Shown here piece after piece: positions 23,640-38,100 of a stretch of 64,000 nucleotides of DNA. A model generated the notes under the pieces. It searched no databases, had not been told where the DNA came from, and saw only the letters and a program-made list of their open reading frames with translations. Where the stretch lies: contig NC_054884.1 in assembly GCF_018320785.1 (NCBI RefSeq), positions 16,865,667 to 16,929,666 of the forward strand, in the 5' to 3' direction. The position numbers were made by a program, and so were the translations under genes. Every line of letters starts with the position of its first letter. The stretch's first letter is position 1. This DNA is from Cheilinus undulatus. Its lineage: Eukaryota > Chordata > Actinopteri > Labriformes > Labridae.

Positions 23640-24085
23640 AAAAGAAAGCTTTCAGTTTACTGGTCTATGTTCCAACCCTTACTTATGGCCAAGAGCTTTG
23701 GGCAATGATCGAAAAAAAAACAAGATATTGGATACTAGCTGTTAAAATCAGATTCTTGAGGAGGTGGTCTCTTTATGGAGATCTTCCAGGCAGGTCAAAC
23801 TGGGAGGAGAACCCAGGCCAGATCCAGAACTTGCTGGAGGGATTATATATCCCATCTGGCCTGGGAATCCCAGAATCCCAGATGTCTTCCAGTTCATCCC
23901 CTTGGAACAAGTTCATACTTGATTCAGAGTGGATATTTATGCTAAATTTAGGGAAAATCATTCAAAGATTTCTTGAGATATCCTGTTCACATGAATGGCG
24001 CAGGCAGATGGTCAGAAGAAAACCCAAAAACATAAAGCCCCTTGGAGCTGGCTAATGTGGAGGCATTAAAAAAACAACAAACGTT
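23640..24085 (+). mobile_element. LINE remnant copy 2 joined to tandem-repeat tail
   Basis: The plus strand reads VYVPTLTYGQELWAMIEK in a worn frame (about 23665-23715), then a deleted form of the GRRPRG block (GRSNWEENPGQIQN) and a LAWE-like segment ending near 23890. The order is the same as at 2080-2725 but with internal deletions. From about 23905 it continues as the 3' end of the 145-bp repeat family described at 22590-23385. Confidence 0.6.
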
Positions 24086-24701
24086 ATCTTGTAAACTCAA
24101 TATTAATAAGCTAGTTTTTCTTAATAATATGGTGAGTCTGAGAGAAAACAACTAAAATTTACATTATATCACTGAAAAACAGCATTCTTCTCTTAATCTA
24201 ACTGGTAATTCAATCAAAAGTCAGAGAAAGCAGCCAAAATGTACTCATTATTATACCAAAGTAAATTAAATTTTTGGATGCATGTCCTCTCAGTATGTGT
24301 GTAAGTATGTGCTGTTTTAAACACTTACATATGTATTGAGAAGCTTTCTGCTGATGCAGAGGGATCTAGCTGCTCGATGGTGTTTCTGACTCAGGCTTTC
24401 CTTGTGCGTTTTAGTCGACACAAAAACACAAACATTGTCAAGCACACCCATGTGGTTTGGGTGTACTCGGCACTTTAAAGTGCGACACTGTAAGACACCA
24501 AGCTGTGCTTTAAGATCTTTATGAAACATATGGCAAGATTTTGATATGCTGTAATATACTGTTCACATTATGAAATATTGGAGCTTTCAGCCAGAAAATC
24601 AAACAGCAGAAATTATCCTTGAGTTGTCTCCAATGAAGCAATAGTTGGAGGCTAGAGTTTCTGTTTGTTTTTCAGTGAGATGGATTTCCTGTTGCTGTGT
24701 T

Positions 24702-27700
24702 TCATAGTGTAGAGCAACACTGCCCCAGCATCTGTTAAAAACTAGCATTAGGAGAAGAAAGAAAGAATTGTCAGGACAATTGAAACAAACAAGGCCAAAA
24801 TATTCTTGTGTTAGGCATGAATGGTATTAAATATGAGAGCTGAATTACCTGTGCATCTGAAACCACTGAATTTCTCTGGAAAAATAAAAAAATAAGTGTT
24901 AAAATGGTGCAATTCTGTACAGTTTAAAGCTCTGAATATGATCAAAACAGTGTTTAAACTCACTCTCGTGAAGTTATGTATGTTGTTGTATATAGGCTCC
25001 ATTGTTTTAACCCATTCTTGATATGTCTCTTTGTCCTCCGCACTGCGATTATGCTCTCTGAAAAAAGGACACTCTTTTTATCAATAAATATTCTGTAAAA
25101 GCATGCATTCTGAAAAATAACCTTCATAACTGATGTTTTTTCATGTCTTTTATCTTTTTGTGTTAAATATATGCAGATCAGCTCCCATTAAATTCATTCG
25201 TCAGACTGTAGCATCAAGTAGCTCTTGTTCTACGTGTAGCCCACACACTAACGTCAGTCATTGCCACCCCTCCTCCCCTTCCTCCTATTACTCACATTGC
25301 TCTCTCAATCAGCTTCCTCTGCAGCTCGCCTTCCCTCCGGGCGTCCAGGAAACGTCCTCTGACGGCCAGAGCGGCACTGGCCTGCGACGAGTTGAGCTGA
25401 ATGATGGCCAGAGAAAGAGAGGAGAGGGCCGCCGAGCTGAAGAGGAAGGATCACACTTTAACATAAGAGTACTTCATCTTCGGCCTTTTATCCTAGTACA
25501 CTGCAGGTCTCTTTGTCTGTGCTCAGTCTATGAATTGCTGGACCTTCATCTGTATAAGAAGCTTTCAGACAGAGCTGAGAGGTTCATTTTCCATGTGACT
25601 ACATGTTATGAGAGAAGGGATTTTCAAGGTGCAATCATTTCTGCATGATCTCGTATCTCAGCAACAGCCAGTCTTCTCAGATTTTTAAAAAGCTTTGCCT
25701 TAAGGTTTACTGAGATAGGTATGAAATAACACATCCAATCAATTGTTGTCCTCAGGAGGAGAACGCCTCGTTGATTCATGATATCATAAGATAATGACTT
25801 GTTTAAGCTTACAGCAAGGCCGCACAGTATGCAAATCAATCAGTACAGCAGTTTAAAACACAACATGAGATAAAAACTGTGATTATGGAAACATTATCAC
25901 CTGTCATCTGTGACTTCTCTCTCTGCTGTGATCACTCTGAGCATCCTCTGTCCATTCCTCTGCCGGTACCTGACCTGCACCTGGATGGACACACAGCTAC
26001 CAGAGGCCAGAGCTGAAACTGAAAAGAGATTTCAGTGTAAACACTGGGAAAACTAAATATGATATCATGGCTCAGTTTGGTTTACAAACTTAAATCAAGT
26101 GATAACTTCTGGTGCTGTAAACTGAAGTCAGTGTATAAGCGCAGAAATTGCAGTTCCTCCAGTGTCCACTTGAAGCTGAGTCCAAAAGCCAAGGAATCTT
26201 TATAAGGCCTCATATTACAATACCATGATGCACATGTTTACAGTCTGGTGTAAAGAAACCTTTAAGGTCCCTATAGCTAATGTCTTTAGTTGTGACAACA
26301 ATATAGGAGTTGATTTAGAAAAGGCATTTATTTAGATTATACATAGGCTGGAGTCACGCATGAATTTTTATAATTAGGTGTGCAGCGGATCTGGCTTACA
26401 TGCGCACATGTTATAGCTGTTTGACAGGAATTCAGATGAATCCTTTCAAGATCCAAGTTTTAATGGGCTCACCTTAGCTTTAATTATTTGCCTATTTTAA
26501 CCTCCAATTTCAACAGGGTCTTAGCCTACAGCTTTTCATCTGCACCACAGGTTTCTCTCTGATTGACAACCCACACCCTCACCCACTGGGTCTGATTCTA
26601 AAGCTGACATCAACGCAGTCCAGTGAAATAAAGCACAGTGCAGCGCAGCTCAGCTCAGAGCAGCTTGATCAAGAGGTCACCAGTTCACAGTAACAAAGAA
26701 AAACAAGATACATCATGGTTTTTGCTCATATGGGATTGATTTGCTGTTAATTTGATTCCTGTGCGATGTAATGATGTTAATAATGATGGGATAAACCAGT
26801 GGTTTTCAAAGTGTGAGATGTGCCCCCCCCCTCGGGGGCAAAGTGCGACAAAATTAAACCTGGAAAAAGTGATCTGCTAAGTCAACTAAAGTTATGAGTG
26901 AGGCATTATGGAGAGACATTTTTAGTTACTACAGAGGTAGTTACTACTGGAGTAAGCACAGAAATTAGAAATATGATGACAACTACTTAAAGTCTGGACT
27001 TTCACTGATGATATCTGATGATGATCCTCCACGCTATGGTTTGTAATTCACAAACAGGTGCTTGCTAAAGACAGCAGGAGGCCATGTGAACTCTGTCATA
27101 TTGTGACAAAGCAGCCAAGTTTGGTGACCAAGTTAAAGGAGTTTTTTTGACAGGAAGCTAAAGTTGTGGTCACAGAAAATATCAATTGAGACACTGAGTT
27201 CTGTAAATACCAAGGCAAAGGAAGCATCAGATCAAGTAACATTATGTATGGTGAAGACAGTAAAAAGTCCCATATTACTTTGCCCTGCTGCTAAAGATCA
27301 TTTGTTAATGACAGAAGCTGTTGCTGCCAAGTTTGCTGCTGGTGGTTTGTTTTCAAATTGACTGGATGCTCGGCGCGTGCCTGCATGGTTGCATCAACTA
27401 TGTACAGAGTAATACATGCTTGAAGCTAGCTCTATTGGGTACCTTGCTCATTGCAGATTAGAGATGCAGCCCTAGCGGTCCAGCATGTGCTGTGATCTAT
27501 CTTCATGGTGTGCTGTGGAAACCCAAAGATTAACTTTAAAGGTCAGCCACAGTGCTCCGTTTGCACTGGCGGAATAACAGATAAAGCAGCCTGATGTTAG
27601 CTGGAGTAGCATTTTAAATATGGTGTCTGCCATCATTGCCTTTTCAGGAACCAATAGGTGACATCACTAAGACTTTATCCATATTTATAGTCTACGATTG

Positions 27701-29168
27701 ATTTATTTACACAAATTCAGCAATTATTAAGTTAAATATGAGCTGATGTTCCAGCTGGCCAAGGTACACTTACAAAACAAAACACTTGTGTCCCACCTGA
27801 TGCTGTCTTCTCAGAATACAAGCTTATCCCCTCATACAGGAGTTAAGTAATGCCAGTTTAAGATTTAAATGCCACATATTTTAATCGTGTCTATCAAGAC
27901 CACCATGCCTAGCTCAACTGTATCTGTGTGTACTGACCTTAACTGACGGGACATCAACTATGCTAGCAACACTGTGAGTGATCCCAGAATGCTGGGCAAC
28001 TTTCAATCTGATTGTGCGTCATTTGTCGTGCAGTGTACAGCGGAACATGATGGCTGGACAAACACTGACCACAGCTGGACCAGCTATTTTTGACTGGTTG
28101 GATGGATTAGTGGAAGTAGTGTCTTCTAAACCCCCCCCCCCCCCCGGCAACCAACCTGACATTTACAGGCACTTAGAACAACCATACATTAATAACTAAA
28201 CTTCTCCCCAATGATAATGTTTCTTTTAAGAGGTAATCAAGAGGTATCAGTATCAATTTAAATATTTCAAGACACTTGACAGAAGAGTTAGCACATAGGG
28301 CAGCTAAGGTTGATGGGAAATATTGTTGCAGTCTTTTACTGTCAGACAAAATCACAGCTCTAAAAGTTCAACCTCAACAGAGCCAACACAAACTGCAGGG
28401 AAGTTTCAGCCTAATATTTGGGGGAATTATGAACAGACTGACATTTCAATCTCAATGTTGCAGCTGGATTGCCAAAAAGTTCATCTGAATTAGCTTTGAA
28501 GCTCCTCTGAGGTTTTTCTTATTTTAACAGGTTATGAAACAGTCTGAAATGTATTCACATGCCTCTTTATGACTTATTAAAACAAACAGAACCATCAACG
28601 AAAAGCTTCATAATTGTACTGTGTGCACGGCTGCAGAGTAAGCTGTTGAAACACTTTTTGTTGACAACTTTACATCAAAGATTCTACCAAGTGATAAGTT
28701 AGATATGTCTTTAGAAAACACAACCCATCCATTTACAGGACAAGATAAGCAGAGAGATCCAAGGCATTGCATTGTTCAAAGGGGAAACCAAAATCTAAGC
28801 AGGAAATTTAATAAGTATGATTTCCCACTGTTGTAGTATTTCTTTTTGTACCACGACAGTTTCTGCAGTTTTTCATCAATCCAGCTAATTTTCAGATGTT
28901 TCAAGTCTTGCTCCCTCTCAGTTCAGCCGTTTGAGATGTCTTGTTTTCATAGGTGGCAACAACTAAAATCAGCAGCTTGCAATTTTCAAAATATCTCAGA
29001 AATAATTAAACTGTGGATTCTGTTAGTCTGTTGAAGCATACCAGTTATTTCTCACCCTCTGCATCATGTTCATTGGCTCCAAACTGGAAGGTGATCTCTG
29101 TGTCTGGGTCAACATTCCCAACCTCTCTGGTCCCTTTGTGCCCCGACTGCCTCTCTCCTCTCACACGT
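24702..29168 (-). CDS. cpras1-like gene, beta-sandwich and helical tail exons 15-20
   Basis: Exons 29168-29056, 26012-25901, 25436-25296, 25057-24964, 24875-24849 and 24731-24702 encode residues 575-746. Exon 15 reads GTREVGNVDPDTEITFQFG. Exon 16 is basic and strand-like (VSIQVQVRYRQRNGQ). Exons 17-18 are helical (SLAIIQLNSSQASAALAVRG; ERAIEHNRSAEDKETYQEWV). The last two exons are tiny, 9 codons and 9 codons plus TGA. They were found by phase continuity, so they are less certain than the rest. Confidence 0.72.
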
Positions 29169-32100
29169 CTGGATTAAAGAAGAAAACAGGTGTGGGTGTG
29201 TTAGGTGTGGATTAAGGAGCATGTTACTGTGCTCAAAAACTTGTAAATATTACAATGGAGGGTATAAGTGTAAAGTGAAGACCTTACAGTGGCTGAGGCA
29301 GCAACAATGTGACAGTGCAATGTGTAGCTGTGGTCCTGTTCTTTATGATTTGTTCAAACTCAGGATGCAGCATATTCGGACTAGCTATCACCACCTGATA
29401 GACAAGACACACAAACATGATCCAACGAGTGATGCACGTGATAAAAAAAGAGCTGTTCAGTATTCAAATTTGGACAGTTTGAGATATTTTCTTACTTTTC
29501 CTCCGGTGCGATCGGCAAGCCGTCCCAGCTCATCCAGTCTGCAGTCTGTTCCCTCTATTGACAGCACAGACACGGTCACACTAACGATAGAAGGACATTT
29601 ATTTGGATTGCAGCAAAGCTCTGACACTTTAAAAGTATTGAAACTGCCCCAAGCCTATTGCTATTTCCAGAGAAACAATATTAAAGCCTGCTCTCTGTCC
29701 AGATGTACAATATTATTGTGAATGCATTTTCCATTTCTGACACTCATGAGTATTTTTTGACTCACCCCTGATTCGCTGCATATTCTCCCAGGTCTTGGTA
29801 AAAGATGGTGGATGAGAGGAGGGTGCGAGCATCGTCATCCTCTACCTCCAGATTCCCCAAATCTGTGTTGGCCTTCCCATCTGTACAGATAATCACCTTC
29901 AGGATCAACAGGGACAGCACATCAGGAATGCAAACAGAAATATAAAAAAAGGATTTATGATTGCTTTCATGTCAAAGTCAAAGTTTGACAAAGTATGTTT
30001 GCATGTTTTTAATCATTTGCTACAAGTCTTTCCAACAAAAATCATCAAGCTTAAAGTGCGTTTTTGTCCAAAATAGTTGTCTGATGTTTGTTTCAGTTCA
30101 ACCTTTAATCAAATGAAGGGAAATGAAAGCATGTCTGATGAATGGAAGGAACGTTTATGCAGCTTTGTAGCAGAGGAGGAGTCAGAAATGCAGATGACGC
30201 TCAATAAATGAAACTTTATGTTCAGATACTTGCTATTTGTCTTTCAGTGTACTGTCTTGACAGTTTATTTGTATGACTACTCATTTGTCTGTGACTCTGT
30301 GCTGCTGCCTATCTTGGCCAGGACACTCTTGAAAGAGATTTTTAATCCTAATGAGTTTTTTCTCCTGGTTAAATAAAAAATAAAAATATAAAGTGACCTT
30401 TAATTGACTAGTTGTTGAATGTCTTTATTTTTGTTACTGATCTACAGTATAATCCCATTTGCAATATAGAAAAGAGCCAAATAACTAAAATGTCTTTTAG
30501 ACTCAGAGTAACAATTTATCATATTAAAGTCCTCATTCCATTCGTCTTTTTTCACTCGTTAACGCTTCCTGATCCTATGGGCTACTTATTTGGAGTCATT
30601 ATTGTTGCAAAACTCAAAAGTGGGTTTTAACCTTTTGTGGTCATGACTTATTGATTTAGGGCTCAATTTTTAAAGAAACTTTCCAATAAAACCTGCTTTT
30701 GTACTCAAAACCACATCCTTGGGCTTAGATTTTCTCTTTTGCACTAAATCAAATCTCTATTTGCTTGCCCAGATTTTCCATGCTCACACTTAAAACCAGT
30801 TCCCAGGTAACTTCTTCTCGCACTGAAAGTGCTTTACTGGCATTCAGATTTTGTGTTTTGAGACACAGGCAGACCATTTGTTGTTGGCGTGTCTGTTGAA
30901 TGGGCAAAGTCAGTTTTCTGGCTCAAATCTCTGTTATGATACTTTAAATGATCCGTAGACCACTGTGGCTGATAGATTTGGCAAATTTACCTCACAATGA
31001 ACAGAAAAACAGCATTTAACTGACTTTTTTCTTTCAATAAAGGCAGTGACTTCAGCTAACAACAGACTGTACTGAGATGACCTGCTCTGTGATTTTATAT
31101 TGTAATATTAGAGGGATGGGGTCATTTGCTACACATATTGGCCCCACCCACATGAAACCAATCCAGGAAAGAGGTGAAAAACTTTCTAAAAGTCCAAATC
31201 AAGAATTCAGTCACATATTGATCTCAGTATTTTCACATTTTTGCAGCATCCATATTCCAACATATTTAGTGTGTTAAGACAAAAACTTTGGATTTCACTT
31301 TACAGGGTCTTTAACACACCAAAGGTTAAAAGTTAAAAAGCTGACCTGCAAAACCTGATTATAAAACATTTAATAAAGCCGAGTTAACAGTCTGCTTTCA
31401 GGAAAAAAGCTTTCTCCCCCATGGAAACAATGTAAAAAGCCAGCGTACCTTACCTAGCTCTGTTAGCAGCATAAGCTATGTAGATAATGTAGCTACATAG
31501 ATAACTTAGCTACATAGCTGATGTTGCTAAAGTAAGCTTCCAAAGCAACCATGAAAGCTAAGTATGTTGTCTAAGTAGCTGAGTAAGCTTTGAATAAGTT
31601 TGCTAAAGCTAACATTGCCAAAGCTATCTTAGCTACAGATAATGGAGCTACATAGCTAACATAGCTATGTAACTAACTTTACTGCATAAACCAATGCAGC
31701 TAAATTAGCTTAATTTATGTAGATACCTTAGCTACAAAGCAAAGGTATCTACATGGCTTACATAGCCACTTTATGAGCTTAGGTTTAACCACGTTTACTT
31801 AACCTCACATTGCTGAAGCTACCTTAGCTACATTGGTTTATGTAGTAACCTTACTCACGTAGCTAGTGTAGCTATGTTAGCTTTAGCTAAAACTAAAGAT
31901 GCTAAAGTGAGCCACCATTTGTGTAATTACTTCTAAAACAGGTCTATCTATACATATTTTTCCCAGATTAGACCTTTAATCTTTTTTTCTGTTTAATTTA
32001 TGAAATGTTGTTTAGTGTGTAGTGTTTGCAATGTTGTTATTTCATAAATGTTATTGCCAGACTTTGATAATGAATAAAAATTCATTTAACAAAACAGGCA

Positions 32101-35100
32101 GATCTATGTAAGACAAGACACTGTGCACCCCCACATACCTGGGGGTGGTCTTCATTGCAGGTGTTCAACCATGAGATTGGTAGTCCACTGAGACTCTTTC
32201 AAATGAATTGCTTAATATTCTATTTTTTGCAGTGATCCCAATTCAAGTAATTCTTATTTGTTTAAATTGTCTGTCAGAAACGCCACAGCACAAGATAGTC
32301 CATGTGATTATGCAGTTCTGAGAAATGGTCTGCACCATAGGTCACATGTAAACTGTGCATTATTTAGACAAAATCTACCTTTGACCCAGGCTGTCTGGAG
32401 GCCATAGTAATCGCCAAAAGAGCAGCTGGGCCGAGAGCTGTTGTCCCACTTTCAGATAATCTTCAACAAGAGGAAAAGAAAATACATCTGTTTTTCTGAG
32501 CATGACGTTAGCATTATGTAAGAAAAGAAAAAAACACAAACAAATTGATTTTACACCAGTTTTTCTTACCCCCGGACTTGTCTCTGTAAGTAGTCCTTGG
32601 TGTGTGAGAGGGGAGGAGGGACGGGAAAACTGGCTGCAGCCTCTTTCAGATAGTCTACGTCTGCCAACTCGGCACTGCTCAGGAAATGTGAAGTGAAATT
32701 CTCATATCCATGCAGTGTCACCTTGGGACACAAAACAGAAGGGGATACAGAACTTGAAAACTGTACTTAGATTGTTTTATGAGATAAGAAAAAATCCATG
32801 AGCAGTCAAATAAGGACTTTAAAGACACAAATCAATCACATGTTTATAAAAAAAAACAAGTATATACCTGATTATTGAAGGTGATGAGACCCACTTGTGT
32901 GTCAGGCTGTTGCTCACTCAGCATTTGAACACACTGGAGCACAGCTTCCTGGACAAACTGGTTAGAAAACAAAGAATGTTTTTTTTCAAATCTCCAGATG
33001 AATCTCATATCTCTATATCTACTATCTCACTGCAACATCTTGATCAAACGCATGGGAGTTATGAATGTCTTTGTGGATTTCTATGATGTGTATGACCTGT
33101 GTGCACAATTACCATCTTCTTATGCATTTACAAAAACAGATACTTTTCAATTTGATAGAGTTGATTTCTAAGCAATTTCTCAGTGTGTGCTAAGTGCTAC
33201 AATTTCTAGGTTCATTACAACCTCTGGAGTAGTGGAGGCTAATGTGTTTCAGGAAAATCTCAGTCTACCTAAGAAGTGAGTTACACAGTGGCTTTACTCT
33301 GACTAAATGCAGTGGAATAAACCCAAAAAGAGACAGCATTTATTGTGATTTACTTTGATTTAATGAGTCATATATTTTCTAAAATAAAAACATCATGATA
33401 CTGATTTATAAAAATTAATAATAGGCTTTGGCTTTTTTCTGGCTGAAGCCTATGTAGCAGCAGCACTGAATGTGACTTCAGCTGCAAGGAAGAGTTATGG
33501 ATGAGAGGAGGGCAGCACTGAACTATCCACAGTGGATGTTTTTGTCTTACTTTGGAAATACTCCAAATAAATCATGATGGTTGGATTTTACTGTTTTGGT
33601 GGAGGTTACAGTTGAGATCATCAGTTAATGCGGACTAATACTGGACAGTTGACGGGGAAACTCATTTGAAAGGCAGAGTTTTAATGTGACTTATAGGCTG
33701 GTTAGTTATTTGTTTGGAGGATCTGTTGGTGTTTTCAGAGGAGGATGTTATTTTGCCTTTGGAAAGTTTTAGATTATGGTAGCAGCTAATGTGCTAATGG
33801 GCTAACTTAGAGCTAACAGTACTAATGTGAAGATAAGTGCTGTTTTTGTTTATGTGTTTAACATAGGTGTGTACTGTGAAACTGACCATGTGTGAGGAAC
33901 AGCTCACAGTTTTCATTATGTTTGTTATAAGCTACATAAAGAAAAATCAACTGGCTCTCCACAGTCATTTCCAAGGTCCAGTTAAGCAGGCTATAATAAC
34001 AGGGTAACAAGAACTCTGGCTGTGCTGGACTTGGATCAGTTTCAAACAGAAACATGTTTTCTCAGCTCTGCTTTAGCGCAGACTTAAAGCCATATCACAG
34101 TGTTTCTGTTTATATGTTTCATTGCTGTTAAATGCAGGTTACTGGTCAGACAGCCATCTGAAGTTTATATAAATTTAGTTGTTTTAAATGGCCAGACCAG
34201 GAATTTTTGCCAGATTAAAAAATGTCTGGCAGAAACTCTGGTGCAGCTAACAATCCATTGTGAATCAAACATTTCAATTTGAGCCACAAAGCTTTTTCAT
34301 GTTGTGTTGCTAAAGCCAATTAGCGTTAGGATTTGGTCACTACCAGAAACACATTAATAATCTTATCATCCTGGATTAAAAAAACAACCATTTAACGGAC
34401 AGACCTGATACTGATTGACCTTTAAGTTTTAACAAGTCTGAATAATGATGTATATAATTTGTCAAACTTAACCCCTAACTTTGAGTCACTAACAATGAAA
34501 TTTATTTATTTTTTTGGCTCATATGGCTGAAATGTGTGCGAGTAAAGCTGTTGTATACTGATGAACTGGGACCCAAAAAGTAATGGCACTCCTAAGTACT
34601 GAAAAATAAATTAGGACATACAGTGCTTAACAAATTTATTAGACCACCACCCAAAGTAAGGTTTATGCCACAGCTGCCCTAAATTAACAGCATTGGTGAT
34701 TACCAAAATCATTTTTTATGTTTCTGCAATGGTTAATACACCAATATTTAGAAGCTCTTTAACAGAAATTATATTTTTAATGCTGAAATATAATTATTAT
34801 TGTTATCCATGAATTTTCAAATTTATTAATTTACAAAAAAACTGAAAAAATAGTAAAGCACATTATTATTTCTTGATTAATATGTCAAATTATAGTTATT
34901 TACTTGCATTCCTGAACAGAAGAATGAGTTTTAGTGGTTGAATGTTATGTTTGATTAATTTCTGACTTCTCAGAGAAGCCCAGTGAGCCGGCTCAAATTT
35001 GGGTATAAAAAGGTGAATTCAGTTCACAAGGCTTAAAGGGAAGAATAGCTGCTAAGAAGCCATTATTGGGGCCTGCAAACATCCAGAAACGCCTGAGATT

Positions 35101-38100
35101 TGCCAGGGAGCACAAACACTGGACTGTGATGACTGGAAGAAGGTACTCTGGATGGACGAGTCCAAGTTTGAACTCTTCGGTCAGCGTGTTTATGTCTGCA
35201 GAAAAGCTGGAGAACGTTTTGATGCCAGATGCATTGCACCCACAGTGAAACACAGTGGAGATTCCATTATGGTATGGGGTTCCATTTGTGGATACGACGT
35301 GGGCAAATTAGTCAAATTCGACAGTATAGGGGAGCAGGTGGCCTAGTGGTTAAAGGCGCTCCCCATGTACACGGGCGGCAGGGGTTCGAATCCAGCCTGA
35401 GGCCCTTCACTGCATGTCTCTCCCCCACTCTTGACCCTGCTTCCAACTATATCCACTGTCCTCCTCTATCTAATAAAGGCACAAAAATGCCCAAAGATAA
35501 ATCTTAAAAAAAAAAAAAATCGACGGTATCATGAACAAGAACGTCATGGAATTCCTTCTGGACTGAACCTGGTTGGTCGTGGGTTCATATACCAACAAGA
35601 CAATGACCCCAAGCATACTTCAAAGCTGTCCAGAGACTATTTGACAGAGAAAAAGGAATCTGGAGTACTGGAACTGATGGACTGGCCAAGTCAAAGTCCA
35701 GATTTGAATCCTATTGAACAAATTTGGGGTTTAGTAGATTCAAAGATTGATGGCACAAAAGTTTCATCTAAAGCAAGTCTGTGGGAACAGCTAGAAACTA
35801 TTTGGAACTCAGTTACAAAAGAGACTGTGGAAAAGTACATAAAAACAATGCCAACAAGAATGTAAGCTGTTATTAAGGCCAAAGGAGGCCATACAAAATA
35901 TGAAGTTTTTTGGTTATTATGTGTGAAAAAGGACTATTTAGTTGTTCAGTTTGTTATTTGCCAAATAAATAACAATAACATTTTTAGTTTTAAACAAGTT
36001 TTTGAAAGATTTCTAAAATATTTATGTTTTCTCGTTATTATGACAGGTGGTCTAATAAATTTGTTAAGCACTGTATATATTAGAAATGTAAATGCCACAT
36101 GCAAAAGGAGGTCTTACCTTCAAACAAAATTACAAAGATACTAATGTCTGTCCTCAGAGGCATACAAAATTAATGAGATGATCACTGCCAATGTTTCCTG
36201 AAATTTCAGCAAGGCTTCAGAACACTTCTCAGACTAAAAATCCATACTACAAGCACAGATTATATATATATTTTTAAATCTGTACATGGAGCCATTTTTT
36301 TAGCTTATGTATCAATCAGTTTGTACCTTTTAAAATAACATGACAGAGTGTTGTGAACTAAAAACTGTGTTTATTCTCAGACTGACAGAGGTTAAAAGAC
36401 ACTTGACTTACATGAAGACGAGATCTGTGGAAGACTTCCTCTCCCTCTAACACCTAAAAAAAAAGATGATTTTTAACATCAAAACTTGTGTTTATAAATG
36501 CTGTATGTAACACAGAGTAAACATAAAGGCATTTGGCAACACCTGTTAATTACTGAATTCAGATGTTTCAATCAGATCTGTTGCCACAGGTGTATATAAT
36601 CAAGCGCCTAGCTATGCAGTCTCCATTTGCAAGTACTTGTGATACAAAATGGGTCGTCCCGAAGAGCTCAATGACTTCGATGGGGCTTTTCCATTACATG
36701 GCGCGGCTCGACTTGGTTTGACTTGGCACAGCAGCCCAGCACGGCAGGGGATTTGCTTTTCCACCATAACCAAGCTACCTGTTTGAGGTAGCTGAGTGTG
36801 TTTTGAGCCCTCCTTGATCTCTCTACACTGTCTGATCTGATTGACTTTACATCGTTTTAAAGCAAAAATCAAACTGTAGACTGACTGCGCTGCACAATGC
36901 TCTTTTCACATTCTCTCCCTCTCTCTCTCTCCACGATCAATAAACAAACAATAATTTACTCTTATCATCAAAAGGAGAGGATTTTCCTGCATATAAGTTG
37001 AAGGACAGTCTTCTGATGATTGATTTGTAGGTCCCTTGAGAGCAGAACATGAACACAATCATATTTTTGGATTGGGCAGTGAGAACGGCATGCTTTACTA
37101 GCGCCAGTTAATACATTAAAGACTGACTCTGTCATGGGCTCAATGTCATGGGCTCCTGCAATTAATTTTTTTTAAAAGTCTAGATTTTGTCTATCAGAAG
37201 GGGAAGGGTCAAGCTTTTGTTATTAGTAGGTGCAGAAAAAGTTGTAATCCTGGATCCGATGACAACAAGATCACATGTACATTAGAGATTACGTAATCTT
37301 GACACTTCCTGCTAGTGTAATGGTGAGGCGGCTGAACACTTTCATCCATATTGTGTATTATTGTGTAGTTTTGTAGTTTTTACCTGTGAGGTGATGCTCA
37401 TAGAGCCTGAGATGTCAATACAGAAGAGCAGTAGAGCATTTGTTGACCCCAGCAGCTTTTCCTGAGGATTGAGCAGAAAGAGTCCGTCCTGGTAACCTGT
37501 TAGAAGACTCTGTGATGAACTGGGAGAACTGGTTGACTCACAGGGCTGACAGAAGTAGCACAAATCCACCTGCAATTATAAAAAGGTATACAAATAGCCC
37601 CATCATTCTTTGTTTTGGTATTTCATAATTCATAATCTTTGTCTTCCATGATCTGTATTCTGTGTACTTACCATATTGTCATAGCAGGAGTCCAGCACAG
37701 ATCCACACTGGGAGCAGGCAGAGGGTTCTCCCTGTATGATCTGCACTGGAAATATTTAAACATCACTGTCATTATGAGCCAATCAGAGTGGAAATAAACT
37801 AGACTGACTGATCATGAAGTTTTTAAAGCAATGATAAAAGTTTTCAGACCTTGTTCCTCTGATATTAATTTTTCTAAACTGACGAGCATCACATTAGGGT
37901 TCCCCTGCAAGGGACTTTTATCTGCTGGTCCTGAACCAGGGAAATGTAGATCATTAAAAATGACCATTTGATCATGATTTTAAATCTTTATTTTTTGTCA
38001 AGAACAACTGTGGTAATTATTTTTACTTGTTGGTGATGGTGGAACTGGCCCCTCAGAGAGTGATTTCTGAGATGATGATGTGGATGTGGGCAACACCATC

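Noticed and set aside
25133-25648. 171-codon plus-strand open frame
   Set aside because: It overlaps, in antisense, a vWA-gene exon (25296-25436) with good splice sites and family-like protein; the plus-strand product is low-complexity and unlike any family.
35340-35400. Possible tRNA gene
   Set aside because: A and B boxes belong to a SINE head with a body, poly-A tail and target-site duplications; no cloverleaf is evident.
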